64,000 nucleotides of DNA from Euryodendron excelsum (lineage: Eukaryota; Streptophyta; Magnoliopsida; Ericales; Pentaphylacaceae), in assembly GCA_033060915.1 (NCBI GenBank), contig CM065396.1, positions 8,263,501 through 8,327,500 on the forward strand, in the 5' to 3' direction. The translations under genes and the position numbers were made by a program. This document shows, in pieces, positions 45,306 to 57,100 of the stretch. The notes under the pieces were generated by a model that worked only from the letters and a program-made list of their open reading frames with translations, did not search any database and was not told the origin of the DNA. How positions within the stretch are numbered: position 1 is the first letter of the stretch; every line of letters begins with the position of its first letter.

Positions 45306-48300
45306 TGTCGCACCCTGATTTTTTGCACTTAAGGAAAATACACACAATTGGGAAAAATATAGTATTCTATCGTTAGAACTCATCCTCCTAAAAGGACGAG
45401 TGCGACTATGTTCAAATTAGAAATTGATTTTGAATAAAGGCTTTTGAAAAAGATTTGGAGTCACCGCCTAGCTTGATTAAGGTAAGTTAGATCACCTAAA
45501 ACTAAGCAAAATTCGAAGATTACACTTAGGGTTTTTTAAAAAATTTTGAAAACTTCCTCATGAGAAAGATTTTAAGAAAATAGGTGGGTTGGCAACCTTT
45601 GAAAATATTTAAGCCCTTTTGAAAATAACTCTATTTTGGTCTTTGAAAATAGTTATCTAGGTTCGGAAGTTGGTTACGTGCAGGGAAGACGCACTAAACC
45701 ATCACCCTACCCCACGCTTACGGTAGCTACATGTCTATTTACCCTAAGTTCACTCATTCGGAATCTTTGATTAATAAATGTCCAAAACTATCCACTTTAG
45801 GAAAGAATTTCGAAAGTAAGTATAACATGATGCATGACATGCAAGTGAGAGAAAAAAATTGATTTTGAAAATACATTTGAAAAGAAAGATTTGACTTTGA
45901 ACATGAATTTGAAAAGACTTTATTTGATTTTGAAAATAGATTTGAAAAGACTTGATTCGATTTTGAAAGAAGGTTTTAGAAATTGAAATTTGAGATTTGA
46001 AAATAGATTTTAGAATTAGCAACTTGAAATAGATCATGGAATTGGAAGTTTGAAAAAGGTTATGGGATTGGAAACTTGAAAAAGGTTGTGACCGCACCCA
46101 TGAGGGTTGCCTACGTATCCATTTTTGGGAATCAGGTTAGTCGTAGTTCGGACAAGAGTCCGATTGAAAATAAACACTTTTAAGTTTTTGAAAAGTTTGA
46201 TTCGAAAAGATTTGATTAGAAAAGGAGTTTGATTTGAAATTGAACTTAGACTTGAAAAAGAGTTTGAGCTTGGAAAGAAAACTTGGACTTGACTTAGGAA
46301 AGATAGAGTTGAGTTTTGAAAACATTTTGAAGTTCGAAATTGGAAAACCATCTTAGTTTAGAAAGAAGTTTTGGAAAAGGGTTGAAGTTTCCTAACTTTA
46401 GGATTAGGGTTGAAATAGGGTTTAGGCCTCCTAGAGTTTAGGTTACCTAAGATTGGAACATGTAGATGAATTGGAAAGGATTTGATTTGAATTTGAAAAG
46501 TTCGACTTTAGAAAGTTGGATTCAGGAAAGTTTCGAATTAGGAAATGTTTGAATTAGGAAAGTTGTACTTAAGGAAAATTTGAAAAGAAATTTGATTTGA
46601 TTTGAAAACACTTGACTTGGAGTGATTTGGAAAGTTATGGTTTAGGAAAGGTTCGACTTTGGAAACCTTTGAATTAGGAATGTTTCAAAATAGGAAAGGT
46701 TTCATTTTAGGAAAGTACCAAATTAGGAAAGTTTTGATTTTAGAAAAGTTTTTTTATTTGGAAAGATTGAACTTAGGAAGGGCTTAATTTAAAAAATATT
46801 TTATTCCAATTTTCTAAAGTAGAAGATTAGATTTTTTTTTTTTCCAAAAAACAGATGATTTGATATAGTTTCTAAAATTGAAGGAGTTAGTCTAGTTTCA
46901 TAAGTTTGAAGATTTGGTCTAATTCCTAACTTGGAAGATTAGATTTAACATTGAATTGAAAAGGTTGAATGTTGAAAATCTTGGATTTGGAAAGCTATGA
47001 TTTGGTGGAAAAAGAGGTTTCGAAAATCTAGGATTTGATACAGAAGATAGTTTTGGGAAACGTATCATATGAGGCAAAATAAGAAGTCACATTTTTTAGG
47101 AAAGAGAACTAGGGTTTCCTAACCAAGGAATCTAGGACTTGACTTGGACTCCAAGAAAAAGAGTTTTTGAAAAGTAAACCTTTTGAAGAGAGTTTCTAGG
47201 AAGGAAGCTTGAAGAGTGTTTTTAGAAAATAAAATTTTCAAGAAAGCTTTTGGAAAAGGAGTTTGAAAAGAGTTTTTGGAAATTAGATTTTTGAAGGGAG
47301 TTTTTGGCAAGAAATTTGAAAAGTAATTTTGGAAAGGGGCTTGAATATGGATTTTTTGAAACTTTTGAATGTCTCACATTCCTAAAACGATTCTAACAAT
47401 GAAAAGATTAGAACCATTCTAAGTTGGTGGTTTTGAAAACAATATGGACTTGAAATATGGTCCAATATGGTCACATTGAATATCACATTTTCCTAAAACA
47501 ACCCTAACCATGGAATGTTAGAATCATCTTAAGATTGTGGTTTTGATGAAAAATAATTTAGGTTTTACACCCAAAATATTGACCTTGATGGCCACAATGA
47601 ATATAGCACTTTCCTAGAGTAACCCTAACCATGGAATGACTAGAATTACTTTAAGATTGTGATTTTGAAAACAACACTTTGAAAAAGAGATTTTGACCGC
47701 AAGTTTGAAAGATGATTTTGATGCAAGTTTTGAAAACCACTTTGAAAACAAAATTTAAATGGATGTATGAATATGACATACATAATACAAGTAAGGTCAT
47801 AAACGTACAAGGTTGGCTTCACCACATAATCAAGGTGGCCGAATCCACATGGTCTAAGGTTGAACTAGAAGAAAGCCGTCGACACGATGACTTTCAACAG
47901 TCCTTCCTACATATGAATCGGGGATTCCTTTTTTCCAAGCATGCAAGAAAGAGGGGAAGAAGATAGAGGATTAAAATAGAAGAAAACTCATGTGGGTTAG
48001 GAGGAAGAAGAGAGAAGGGGGAAGTACGTAAACATAAAAGAAAGCCTACCTTGTTTTCTTCTTATTTTGTTTGCCTTATTTGCTCTGCTTTGATTGATCC
48101 TTGAGAGCTTCCAAATTGCAGCACCTTGAGTCTTCAAAGGAGGCTTTGGAGGCTTGTGTCTGAGCATATGGAGTGCGTATAGGTGTTAGGGTTAAGTGTA
48201 TGGAGGTTAGGGTTTCGAGAGACTAGAGAGGCTTGGGTTTTGGAGAGACTAGAGGGCCTAGGTTTTGGACAGACTTCGAGCTCTGTCATTCAAAAAGCAA

Positions 48301-49917
48301 AGTTTCTAAACTGAGTTTGCGGACCCTTTTCACGCAAGGGGAGGCTCTGTATTTATAGACATAAGATTAGCCCGACGCCTGTTGCAGTGGCAATAGGGCA
48401 AATTTTCCACTGGTGCTACCCAGGAAATGTTTTAGGGTGGCAAGAAACGTATCTTTTGACCCTTGATACGCAAGGCAAATGATTTGGGCACCAGTATTAA
48501 TGACTACCATGCGAATATTTCTTGACTTCACTAAGAGTGACTCCGAAAGGTTCGAAAATGTTTTGGGAGGCCGGGAATGGTTCGAAAGCCCAAAAATGTG
48601 TAAAAACCCTTGAAATAGTGTCTCAGGGGTAACGGGCTTGAAAAATAATGTCAGGATGGTCGACCGAGCTATTAGGGGCAAAACGATCAACTAGATTGAA
48701 AAACCATCGGAATAGACTTGGAATGACTCATGAGAGGACTTGAAGGTTGAAAACACTATCTAAAGTGTTTTGAGGGATTGCCGGTTTGATACCTAGAGCT
48801 GGTGTGGTTAGAAAAGGTGACCAACCCACCAGGGACAAAACGTTCATTTTGCACTGGATTTGCCAGAATAGACTTAGAATAATCTGAAAAGATTTTGGAA
48901 GGTAAGGAATACTATTAGAAGCATTCTTGAAAGGTAACCAGTTTGATACCCAGAGCCGGTGTGTTTCCCGAAGGCTCTCAGATGTCTATGGGCAATATGA
49001 TCATTTTGACCGAATAGTCTCGCAATTAGTCCAAAACCAACTGAAAGGCATTTGAATATGCCAGATCACCTTTGGAACAATCTTGGAAAAGTGGAATTAT
49101 CACTCTGAGGACTTACGTACTTTCTCAGGAAGCGTGCCAAAAAAGGCCCAAGGAGCAGTTTAGTCATTTTTCACCGGAATGGGCTAGCAGGCACTGGTTT
49201 CGACCCAGGTTATGAGTGTTTTCGTCACTCTGACGGTCTATGACATGGCCAAGAGTCGAGTTCGGTCCTGTGACATAGGGATTTTGTTGGCAATTCTTAA
49301 TATCGACCTACTTGCAAGTGTTTCCACCACTTTAACAATTGCAATATTTGCGAGTGTTTCCACCACTGTGACTGTGTGCATTCATTCCGGATACTGCCTG
49401 ATCTTGGGAAACTGCTAGCTAGACTTATCGTCTAAGGAATCAACTTTTTAGAAGGCGTACCAAATAACGGACATTCTTCATTGGTAGGCTAGCAGGCGCC
49501 GAAGGTTGACCATTCTACTATCTCAGGGACTTGGGTTTCATCTCGGTCGACAGGTTTGAAAGGATTTAACGTTCTAAAGAGTTTCTTGGGAAACGTGTCG
49601 AATTGGATGGTCTTACAGCCTAAGGGATCGACTTTCTTAAAACGCATACCAAATTTGATCTAAATTTGAAATTGAATTTGAGATTGAAATGGGGACTTGC
49701 CATCTCTAGGAAGACGTGGCAGCTATAATAGGATTGAGCAATGTCACAATGGCATTTTGGTCATTTGGCCTCTATTAGGCCCGACGGGTCTGTGAAGCAT
49801 TTGATTTATTGGATTGCGTTAGGAAAATTAATTTGGACTTAAATATGTATATATTGGTTTGAATATGAATCTGGACGGACTAGAGATTGCCGAGCGGGTA
49901 AAAATGGGGTGCTTATA
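45306..49917 (-). mobile_element. Middle LTR of the three-LTR array (4612 bp)
   Basis: On the minus strand it starts TATAAGCACCCCAT at 49917 and ends CAGGGTGCGACA at 45306. Order in plus coordinates: end block, GA-rich sequence, leader (about 47800-48300), TATA box, decayed GGCGCC cluster, two 157 bp anchors (48784 and about 48940), U3 end repeats. It would be the 3' LTR for internal 2 and the 5' LTR for internal 1. Frames inside (46034-46351, 47712-47966, 48367-48690 and others) are low-complexity or LTR artefacts. Confidence 0.8.
48350..48358 (-). promoter_or_regulatory. TATA box of the middle LTR
   Basis: The minus strand reads CTATAAATACAGAGCCTCC at the conserved position. Confidence 0.65.
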
Positions 49918-49940
49918 GCTGCCCCTCTTTTTTTGTCTTT
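49918..49940 (-). other. Polypurine tract of internal 2
   Basis: The minus strand reads AAAAAAAGAGGGGCAGC directly before the middle LTR start. Confidence 0.75.
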
Positions 49941-50104
49941 GCTTGACGAAGGCAAAAGATGATAAAGTAAAAGTCCCATATTAACCACGAGGTGATTGAA
50001 GGGACGGACTTTAAAATTTTTTTAAGACTGGATCTTTAAAAATGGATACCTGGCCTAAAGGGGCGTTCGAAATCGGCCTTTGGTCGAAAAAAGGGCAAAA
50101 CTGC

Positions 50105-50195
50105 CTAGAATTTTGACACTGGCGTCATTATGCTAGTGGTGCATGCTTTAAAATTACCTTGGTGCCACTGCTAGTGGTGCTAGGTTCTGGAATAA
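50105..50195 (+). promoter_or_regulatory. Candidate promoter of the antisense gene, built like the LTR promoter
   Basis: CTGGCGTCATTATGCTAGTG, then TTGGTGCCACTGCTAGTGGT and GCTAGG form two imperfect palindromes of the same kind as the GGCGCC cluster of the LTRs, with CpG decay. They are followed after 6-10 bp by a TATA-like GAATAAAAACC. In LTR E (minus strand) the matching order is CTAGCGCCACTAGCAGTGGT ... GGCGCTAGG ... CTATAAATATAG. The orientation fits transcription toward the PMD-like gene. Inference only. Confidence 0.45.
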
Positions 50196-50214
50196 AAACC
50201 AACAAATTTCAGAA

Positions 50215-50384
50215 TTGAAACTTGCGGTTTGTGAAGCTTGAGAGAGAGTTTGTGAAGGTTTTTCAAGTGTTTAACTTGTGTGCAATGGAGAAGTGACTCT
50301 GGGGATAGTCGGAGAAAAGCCAGAAGTGGTCATCGACGTCAGAATAGTCCCGGAGAAGAAGATTTCGCCGAAGAACTTCAAGAG
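50215..50384 (+). other. Possible non-coding first exon of the antisense gene
   Basis: A less AT-rich, non-repetitive stretch after the promoter-like module ends in CTTCAAGAG/GTAAAT at 50384/50385, a good plant 5' splice site. The next strong 3' splice site toward the gene, CCTTGATTTTTAG, ends at 52041, one base before GATGG. Start and use of this exon are inferred. Confidence 0.35.
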
Positions 50385-51469
50385 GTAAATTTTTTTATTT
50401 TTTGTTGATTTTGATGTATAGAACTCCGTTAAAGTCGTGTAAATAGTCAAAATTGATGCTTTGACATATTTTGAAACTTTGGTGGAGTTATTTTCGCGTT
50501 TTGATGCTTGCTTGATTCAATTTGGGTAGTTTTGCATGTTTATGTAAAAAGGTTTTCTACAAGAATTGGGGATTTACTCTTACAACTTTGGGTTTTAAAT
50601 TTTTCAGCTAGATTTTTATACTATGTGTCTTATAAAAATGTATTTAACAGCCGTATTTAATTTTATAATTTTTTTAAAACTTTGTGAATTTTTTATTTTT
50701 CAAAAAATAGAAAAATAGGTTGAAAGATAATGGAAATATCTAACTTTAACCTCTAGAAAAGTGAGAATATTTTAGAAAACATTTGAAGTAATTTTGAAAA
50801 CCTCTGACGACAAAATTGAAAACTCTTGAATTTTTAAAAATTAGAACATGTCTTTGAAAATTTGAGAATCTTGAAAATGTACACAGATTCTTTTGTGAGT
50901 GCTGGTATTGTGATATTATGAAGTGCATTATTTGTGTTTTGTTGTAGTGTCTTGGGCGTTGTAGGGACCATTTTTAAACGAAACTTTGCCGAAATGTTTT
51001 TTTTGAAATTAAGGAAAGAGTTAGATAATATTTTTTTTTAAATGAAATTTTTGAAGGGAAAAGATATAAAACTTTTAAGGGATGGGCCTTTTTGGCAGAG
51101 AAGGCCTCGAGAAACTCGGGGAGGCCTAAAACTATTGGAAGACAAATTAGGGAAGAATTTTGAAAATGGATTGTTGAATCAAAACTTTTAGAGGAAACAT
51201 TTAGAAACATTTTTTGAAAATGGATTTTGAAATTGGAAACCTTGGAATTTGATACGAATTTTGATGAGGATTGAAAACTTAAGAATTTCTCAGAATTGAT
51301 TTTGAAGACCACTTTTTGGAGCAAGAAGTTTTAGAAAACCTTGATTGCAATAGAACTCTTTTATAGTAGAAGCTTGAAATAGACTTTGATTGAAAATTTT
51401 TGAGATTTGATTTTGAAGATGAACTCTTGATTTTGAATTACAAAATATTTTGATTTGAAACGTAGACAA

Positions 51470-51950
51470 AACATGTAGAAAATTCGTTTTGACTTCAAAT
51501 TGACTTTGTGCAAACTAAATGTTTAGAAAATTCCTTTTAACTTGAAATGAAAAATCTTTTGAAAGCAAAATGTATAGGAAATTCATTTTGACTGACATTT
51601 TTTAAGACAAAATGTATAGAAAATCCATTTTGACTCGAAACTTTGACTTCTAAAATCAAAATGTGTGGAAAACTTATTTTGACTTGAAAATTGATTTTTT
51701 GACAGTCAAAATGTGCGGAAAATTTATTTTGACTTGAAAATTGATTTTTTGACAGTCAAAATGCGTAGAAAATTCATTTTAACTTGAAAATTGATTTTTT
51801 GATAGTCAAAATGTGTAGAAAATTCATTTTAACTTGAAAATTGATTTTTTGACAGGCAAAATGTGTAGAAAATTTATTTTTACTCGAAACTTGACTTTTA
51901 AAACCAAAATGTGTCAAAAATTCATTTTGACTTAACATTTGAAATCTTTT
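51470..51950. repeat. 50 bp tandem repeat upstream of the antisense gene, about ten units
   Basis: The ATG of the unit core (AAAATGTGTAGAAAATT) falls at 51473, 51519, 51570, 51612, 51661, 51711, 51761, 51811, 51861 and 51909; five successive starts from 51661 are exactly 50 bp apart. Each central unit contains TTGATTTTTTGACAG. It sits in the proposed first intron, in the element 3' UTR, where Tat/Ogre elements are known to carry variable tandem repeats. Confidence 0.9.
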
Positions 51951-52042
51951 TCTCTGTTTATATCTTCTTTTTTTTTTAATGTATTTCTTACCCTTTTGAG
52001 TTATACTTACCATATGTTGCCTTTTTTACCTTGATTTTTAGG

Positions 52043-53901
52043 ATGGTAGATACAGGTGATGAAGGCTCGGAGAGGTGGCGCCGATCTGGGAAGGGTGCCT
52101 GCACAAATTCAGTGGGTAGCTCCAGTCGTTTTAGAGGTAGTCAGAGGTTTGTTAATCGAGCATCCTCCAGTCAGAGTAGAAGGGGGAGTAGACCACTAGT
52201 CGACCACTTCCCTCCAGTCGAGTCGGCCTTCAAGGAGGAGATAGATGCAGAGGAGGAGGTACCGAGCCTTGGTGATCAGGTGATTGGTTACGAGACGGCC
52301 TCTTCTAGGCATAGGCAAACAGATGTTGATCTTGGTGATTTGGAGATACCAGATATTCTTCCATTGGGAGACCTCACCTATCATCCTAGCGTCTACTCTC
52401 GACAGTACTTGCATTCTCCACGGGTAAACGCATCGTTCAGAAGGGCTGTCCATCTTTGTTTCATCACCATGCAGTGGGCAACTCCATCTTACCGGGCCTT
52501 TTTGGCTGAGATTTGTTTTGGAGCATTTATAGGAATACAGGCTAACTGCCTGAATAGATATCTGGTGCTAGCCCTAATTGAGAGGTGGTTTGGCAAGACG
52601 AGTACTTTCCATTTTGTGGGCTTCAAGCTAGGTCCTACTCCATTGGATTGGGCCATCATTATAGGGCTTTCTTTCGTTAGTCGATGGATCACCCTACAGT
52701 CATTCAGCAGGGCCAATGCATGTGCTTTATTGGACTTGCCTCCTCCTAAGCGTTCCACCTTTCCAGTCTCTTTGCTTAGTCGGGACGAGAGTACCTTTGC
52801 TGTTGAGCCACCACCGGCCCAAAGAGATATCATGAGGCGACGACTTGTCTTGTACATTATTTTTAGCTACTTCTGCAACAAAAAGAAGTCACTCATCCCT
52901 TATTGACTGGTGAGCATAGTAGCCGATCATGGAGCTTTATCTAAGCTGGATTGGGGGTCTTTTTCCTTTGGCTGCTTCTTTCGATCCATGTGAGTCCGAA
53001 CTACCTCCCGTTAGGGCAGTGTAACTGGTTTTTGGCCCTTTCTTGTTTGGTGGAGCTATGAGTACTGCCCATCTGTCGTCCCAAAGTTATTGAGACCGAC
53101 CTTTATCTTCCAGCCTTAAGGTGGGCTCGTGATCGGGTAGCCTAGCAATTTGAGATTGCTGACTCTGTGATAATACAGGCGAACCTGGAGCAGATCGAGG
53201 CAAGGGACGTGACTTGGCGCCCCTTTGTCGAATCCGTTCATTATGAGGCAATCAGGTGCTTGGTCCCATTATCTTTATCAAGGGTTTCCTTTCTTAGTGA
53301 TGATTCCTGGGAGTCCTATCTGGGAGACCGGCATTGGTGTCAGTTCCATGAGGAGTTCCGGTCAGCAGGGGATCCACTACAGTACATGTTCGATGCCTCG
53401 GTTAAGGGAGTTCCTATTCCATATCAGGCGCATTAGCCAAGTGTAGGTTTTCTACTTCCCCCAGAGACTGATTACACCACACATTTTGCAGCTCATTTTG
53501 TAGATGCCTTTACCCAATTTGAGGTGGTGGTCGGTGGGTACGCCGTTGGTTAGGAGGTCGTCGACTTGTGGCGCCGAGCCAGAGGATATGTGCCCCAGGC
53601 TGAGTTCACCACCATGAGGGATCAAAGGGACCGGTACTAGACTAAGAGGGACCAGTTCCAGATGGAGAGGGACCAGTTCTAGGCTGAAGTAGCTTCCTTG
53701 ACGGCACGGTTAGCTCAAATGGGCGGTGGCAGGGTATGTTGTCCTTTTCGTGTCTTTATTTTGACGTTATTTAGTTATTCCTTTGCCTTGTTGATTCTAT
53801 TTTTTCCTTGTTTGTAGGATTGTGGTGCTTCTAGCAATTGTTCGCCTCCTCCCAAGCTAGGCTTCAGAGATTTTGACCCGAACATCGACTTTGACATTTG
53901 A
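52043..53901 (+). pseudogene. Antisense PMD-like extra ORF of internal 2, two coding exons, broken
   Basis: ATG at 52043 follows CCTTGATTTTTAG/G. The first 288 codons are open: a Ser/Arg-rich N-terminus (SSSRFRGSQRF), an acidic stretch, then LERWFGKTSTFHF-type sequence at about residue 178 and LGPTPLDWAIIIGLSF at about 196-211. After the stop near 52904, stops and a frameshift cover 52907-53166, with FWPFLVWWSYEY still readable. The frame 53167-53436 carries ANLEQIEARDVTWRPFVESV and CQFHEEFRSAGDPLQYM, then LLPPETDYTTHFAAHFVDAF. A charged repeat with RDQ(F/R) motifs precedes an 84 bp phase-0 intron and a 27-codon exon ending in an acidic DFDPNIDFDI. Order and motifs match the copy in element A, hence one gene family. 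PMD-like assignment is from family memory; no activity is known. Confidence 0.72.
53734..53817 (+). other. Intron of the antisense PMD-like gene (internal 2)
   Basis: GGCAGG/GTATGTT donor and TTGTTTGTAG/GATTG acceptor, 84 bp, T-rich, phase 0. Same place and phase as the 89 bp intron at 36020-36108. Confidence 0.7.
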
Positions 53902-54113
53902 TAAGTGCTCCCTGACATAGACTCAGATTGTTTCTTGTACTCTATCCTAGAGATGTATTCAGTTTCAAGATTACACAATTTACTTTGTAGATTCTACATA
54001 AAATGGATATTCATGATTCAAATAGCGAGATGCATGTATTAATGCAGGGACAGGCAGGGATATTTATGATTTACATAGCTAGGTATATAGACAGATGCAT
54101 GTACAGGGATGAT

Positions 54114-57100
54114 TGTGGCGCCCAGATTTTTTGCACTCGATGATTGAGTGCGACTAGGTTTGAATTGAAAATTGATTTGAATAAGGGCCTTTTGGAAAAC
54201 AATTTGGAGTCGCTACCTAACTTGATTATGGTGAGTTAGGTCACTTAAAAATTAAGCACAATTCAAAGATAACGCGTAGGGTTTTTTGAAAATGATTTTT
54301 GAAAATACTTCCTTAACAGAGAGTTTTTAAGAAAATAGGTTGTTTGGCAACCTTTAAAAAATATTTAAGCCATTTTTTTTAAAATAACTCCATTTTGGTC
54401 TTTGAAAACAGTGATCTAGGTTCGGAGGTTGGTTACTTGTAGGGAAGACGCATTAAGCCATCACCCTACCCTGCTTTTGCGGTACCTACATGTCTATTTA
54501 TCCTAAATTCGCCCATTACAGTCTTTAACTAATACATGTCCAAAACTATCCACTTTAGAAAATAATTTTGAAAATAAATTTAACATGATGCATGATATGC
54601 AAAAGCAATAGAAAGATTTGAAATAAATTTAAAAGGAGAATTGAAGTTTTAAATTGGAAAGAAAATTCTAGAAATTGGAAATAGAGATTTGAAAATAAAT
54701 TTTTGAAATTAGAAATTTCAATAGATTATGGAATTGAAAAGTTAAAAAGAGTTATGACTGCACTCGTGAGGGTTGCCTATGTATCTCTTTTGAGGAATCA
54801 GGTCAATCGTAGTTCGGACAAAAGTCCGATAGAAAATAGAATGTTTGATTTGAAAAAAGAGATTTTTATTTGAAACTCGGAATAGAGGATTTGAAATCAG
54901 GATTGAACTTAGACCTACAATTAAACTTGAAAGAGGATTTGACCCTTCAAAGAGAACCTAGACTAATTTCGGAAAGATAGAGTTTTCAAAAACCTAAACT
55001 TAGGAAAGATAGGTTTTAGGAAAGACTTGAGATTAAAAAAGATTTGATTTGCCATGGAATGGATTTAGAAAAGATTTGACTTGAATGTTAGACTTGGAAG
55101 ATTAGGGAAAGATTGGATTTAGGAAATGTTAAAATTAGGAAAGTTCCGTTTTAAGAAAGTTTCATTTTAGGAAAGTTTCATTTTAGGAAAGTTTCAATTT
55201 AGGAAAATTTTGAAATGGGAATGTTTTGAAATAGGAAAGTTTTTAAATAGGAAAAGTTTGATTTAAGAAAGATTTAGAATTTAGAAAGTTTTAACTTTAG
55301 AAAGTTTTGGATTTGAAAAGATTTGAAATTTAGAAAGGTTAGAATTTTGGTAAGATTTGAATTCAAGAAAGTTTAAAATTTAGAAAGATTCGAGGTTTGA
55401 GTTTTAGAAATACTTGAAATTAGGAAAGATTTGCGTTTAAAAAAGATTTGAAAATTTATATTTGGAAATGTATGGAATTAGAAAGATTAAGAAGCTTAAA
55501 GTTTAAGGAAAGATTTGAAAGTTTAAGTTTTGAAAACTTAAGGTTTAGGAAGATGTGAGATTAGGAAGGATTTGAATTTAGGAAAGACTTGGATTTTGTT
55601 TCTGAGAAAGAGATGATTTGGTTTTGTTTCCAAAAATGGATGATTTGATATAGTTTCCTTAATGGGGAGATTGGATTTAGCGTGGAATTGGAAGGTGAAG
55701 CTTTGGAAATCCTAGATTTAGAAAACTATAATTTGATGTAAAAAAATAGGTTTTCGAAATTTATAATTTTGATGTAAAAAATGAGATTTTGAAAACCTAG
55801 GTTTTGAAGTAATTGTGTTTTAGGGAAGAAAAGTAAGGTTTCCTAACCATGGCTCTAGGGTTTAACTTGGACTCCAAAAAAAGAGATTTTGGGATGTAGA
55901 ACTTTTGGAAAGGAAGATCTTTGGAAGAAGATCTTAGAAATAAGTTTTTGGAAAGGGATTTTTGAAAAGAGTTTTTAGAAATGAGATTTTCGGAAAGAGT
56001 TGTAAGGAAGAAAACTTAGGGAGTGTTTTTTAGAAAGTGAATTTTTAAGGGAGCTTTTTGGAAAGGAGTTTGAAAAGAAGTTTTTAGAAAGTGAATTGGA
56101 AAAAAGATTTTAGAAAGTAGATTTGGATAGAGATTTTAGAGGGGATTTAAAAAGAAGATTTTTAAAAGTAAGTTTAAAAAGCAATTTGGAAATGGATGGA
56201 TTTTCACAAGCCTCTAAAAATATCTCACTTTCCTAAAATGACTCTAACCATAAGAAGATTAGAACCATTATATGATTATGGTTTTGAAAACAATAAGGAT
56301 TTGAAAATATGGACAATAATAGTCACTTTAAATGTAACACTTTTTTAAAGCAACCCTAACCATGAAAAGGCTAGAATCACCTTAGGATTGTGATTTTGAA
56401 ATTAAGTTTTGAAGAAGAAAATTTTGACACAAGTTTTGGAAACGGTTTTGATGCAAGTCTAAAAAAATAAGTTTGAAAACGGATTTTGGAGAGATGCATG
56501 ATCTTGATATGCACAATGCAAATTGGGGTCGTGAACATACAAGGTTAAAGGCTTCACCACATAATCAAGGGGGCTGAACCCACGTGGTCTCTGGTTAAAC
56601 TAAGAGAAAGGCGTTGATATGGTGACTTTCAATAGCCTAATCCTACACATGAATCGGGGAGTTCCTTGTTTCAAGCATGCAAGAAAGGCGAGGAAGAAGA
56701 TAGGGGATTAAAATAGAAGAAAACCCAAGTGGGTTAGGAGAGAGAAGAGAGAGGGGGAAATTGTAGAAACATAAATAGAGAGCCTACCTTATATCTTCGT
56801 TTATTTGCTTGCTCGGCTTGCTTTGTTTATCTTACTTTGCTTTAGTCTTCGCCTTGATCTTCAAGAACTTGTTCATATCTTTGAGAGCTTCGGAATGATA
56901 GCACTTCAAGTCTTCAATGGAGGCTTTAGAGGCTAGTATATGAGTGTATGGAAACTAGGGTTTATGTATGGAGGCTAGGGTTTGGAAAAACCTAAAGAAG
57001 ACTAGGGTTTGGGGAGGCTACGAGCTCTGTGTATTAAAGAAGAGAGTTTTTAGACTGAGTTTGCAAACCCTTTTCATGCTAGAGGAGGCTTTGTATTTAT

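Larger units (their letters stand above)
49918..54113 (-). mobile_element. Internal region 2 of the three-LTR array: 3' UTR and antisense PMD-like gene only
   Basis: The PPT at 49918-49940 and shared sequence to about 50040 match internal 1. It then holds a plus-strand (antisense) transcription unit: promoter-like module, possible exon 1, long intron with 50 bp repeats, PMD-like gene. At 54113 it meets the end of LTR D with no PBS, leader, gag or pol, so the 5' part of the internal region is deleted. Confidence 0.7.

Noticed and set aside
51470..51950. CRISPR-like array because of the regular 50 bp spacing
   Set aside because: The whole unit is repeated with no unique spacers, the context is a plant retroelement, and no cas gene is present.
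52196..52857. Minus-strand ORFs opposite the PMD-like gene
   Set aside because: They are shadows of the real plus-strand frame, which is the one conserved with element A.
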